A stretch of DNA of 14,676 nt from Candidatus Schekmanbacteria bacterium (lineage in GTDB: Bacteria; CSSED10-310; JACPHN01): NCBI GenBank assembly GCA_016188575.1, contig JACPHN010000180.1:1-14676 (forward strand), in the 5' to 3' direction. This document shows positions 14,537-14,676 of this stretch, piece by piece. The notes under the pieces are model-generated. The model worked only from the letters and a program-made list of their open reading frames with translations, had not been told where the DNA came from and made no database searches. Both the position numbers and the translations under genes were made by a program. Numbering within the stretch: position 1 is the first letter of the stretch; each line of letters starts with the position of its first letter.

Positions 14537-14676
14537 ATGTCGGATCGCACGGATTGGCGGTGGGAGGCGTGGGTTCTTGGTGCGGCGAGCGGCGCGTCGG
14601 CGATTTTGTCCGCAGGAAGCGCGGCCGCGGCGGGGCCGGCGACGGCGATTTCCGGGCACGCCTACCTGAGCGGCGC
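14537..14676 (+). CDS. Start of an unidentified gene, cut by the window edge
   Basis: ATG 14537 has AGGGAG 5 nt upstream and a promoter candidate 53 nt further up. The 46 codons visible stay open to the end of the window. The protein begins MSDRTDWRWEAWVLGAASG and continues as an Ala/Gly/Ser-rich, weakly hydrophobic stretch that could be an uncleaved signal or a membrane segment. I do not recognise the family from this much. Confidence 0.6.
   Translation, partial: MSDRTDWRWEAWVLGAASGASAILSAGSAAAAGPATAISGHAYLSG

Noticed and set aside
1-14676. CRISPR arrays, tRNA or rRNA genes
   Set aside because: No regularly spaced repeats and no tRNA- or rRNA-like sequence were found on reading either strand.

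Overview
This is a GC-rich stretch of chromosomal DNA, most likely from a Gram-negative proteobacterium. The best marker is a complete PurL with its glutaminase domain fused at the C-terminus (1288 aa), the large form typical of Gamma- and Betaproteobacteria. An outer-membrane porin-type beta-barrel ending in an aromatic residue and exported flavoproteins also fit a diderm. I cannot name the genus.

Layout. Positions 1-760 are a graveyard of at least three unrelated transposase remnants (integrase-core/Mu-like, IS630-like, IS5-like), all truncated or frameshifted. Positions 706-2690 (minus) hold a translationally coupled pair: an ABC-type AAA ATPase and a small protein that looks TOPRIM-like. 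This arrangement recalls anti-phage ATPase/nuclease pairs. It is visibly less GC-rich than the rest and sits against the IS remnants, so I read it as horizontally acquired. Positions 2963-4723 (plus) encode an FHA-like/GAF/class III nucleotide cyclase with an altered purine-recognition pair. Positions 8265 down to 4755 (minus) form a tight four-gene operon: exported ApbE flavin transferase, coiled-coil porin, exported FMN-binding protein, and a four-helix membrane protein with histidines placed to bind haem. Positions 8394-9863 (plus) encode a GAF sensor histidine kinase divergent from that operon. It is followed after 24 nt by purL (9888-13754). The right end has the 3' remnant of an IS4-type transposase (13937-14305), then a promoter and the start of an unidentified gene that runs off the window.

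How the parts may work together. The four-gene operon is the most coherent functional unit. ApbE would attach FMN covalently to the exported FMN-binding protein, the membrane protein would pass electrons from the quinone pool or cytoplasm, and the porin would admit a substrate or expose the chain to the outside. This makes a plausible extracytosolic flavin-based redox system; its electron acceptor is unknown. The divergent region between it and the histidine kinase carries a promoter with a consensus -35 box overlapped by a 6-bp inverted repeat, so local regulation is likely. The ATPase/TOPRIM-like pair is an independent accessory cassette. All functional statements come from reading motifs by eye; no database search was run.
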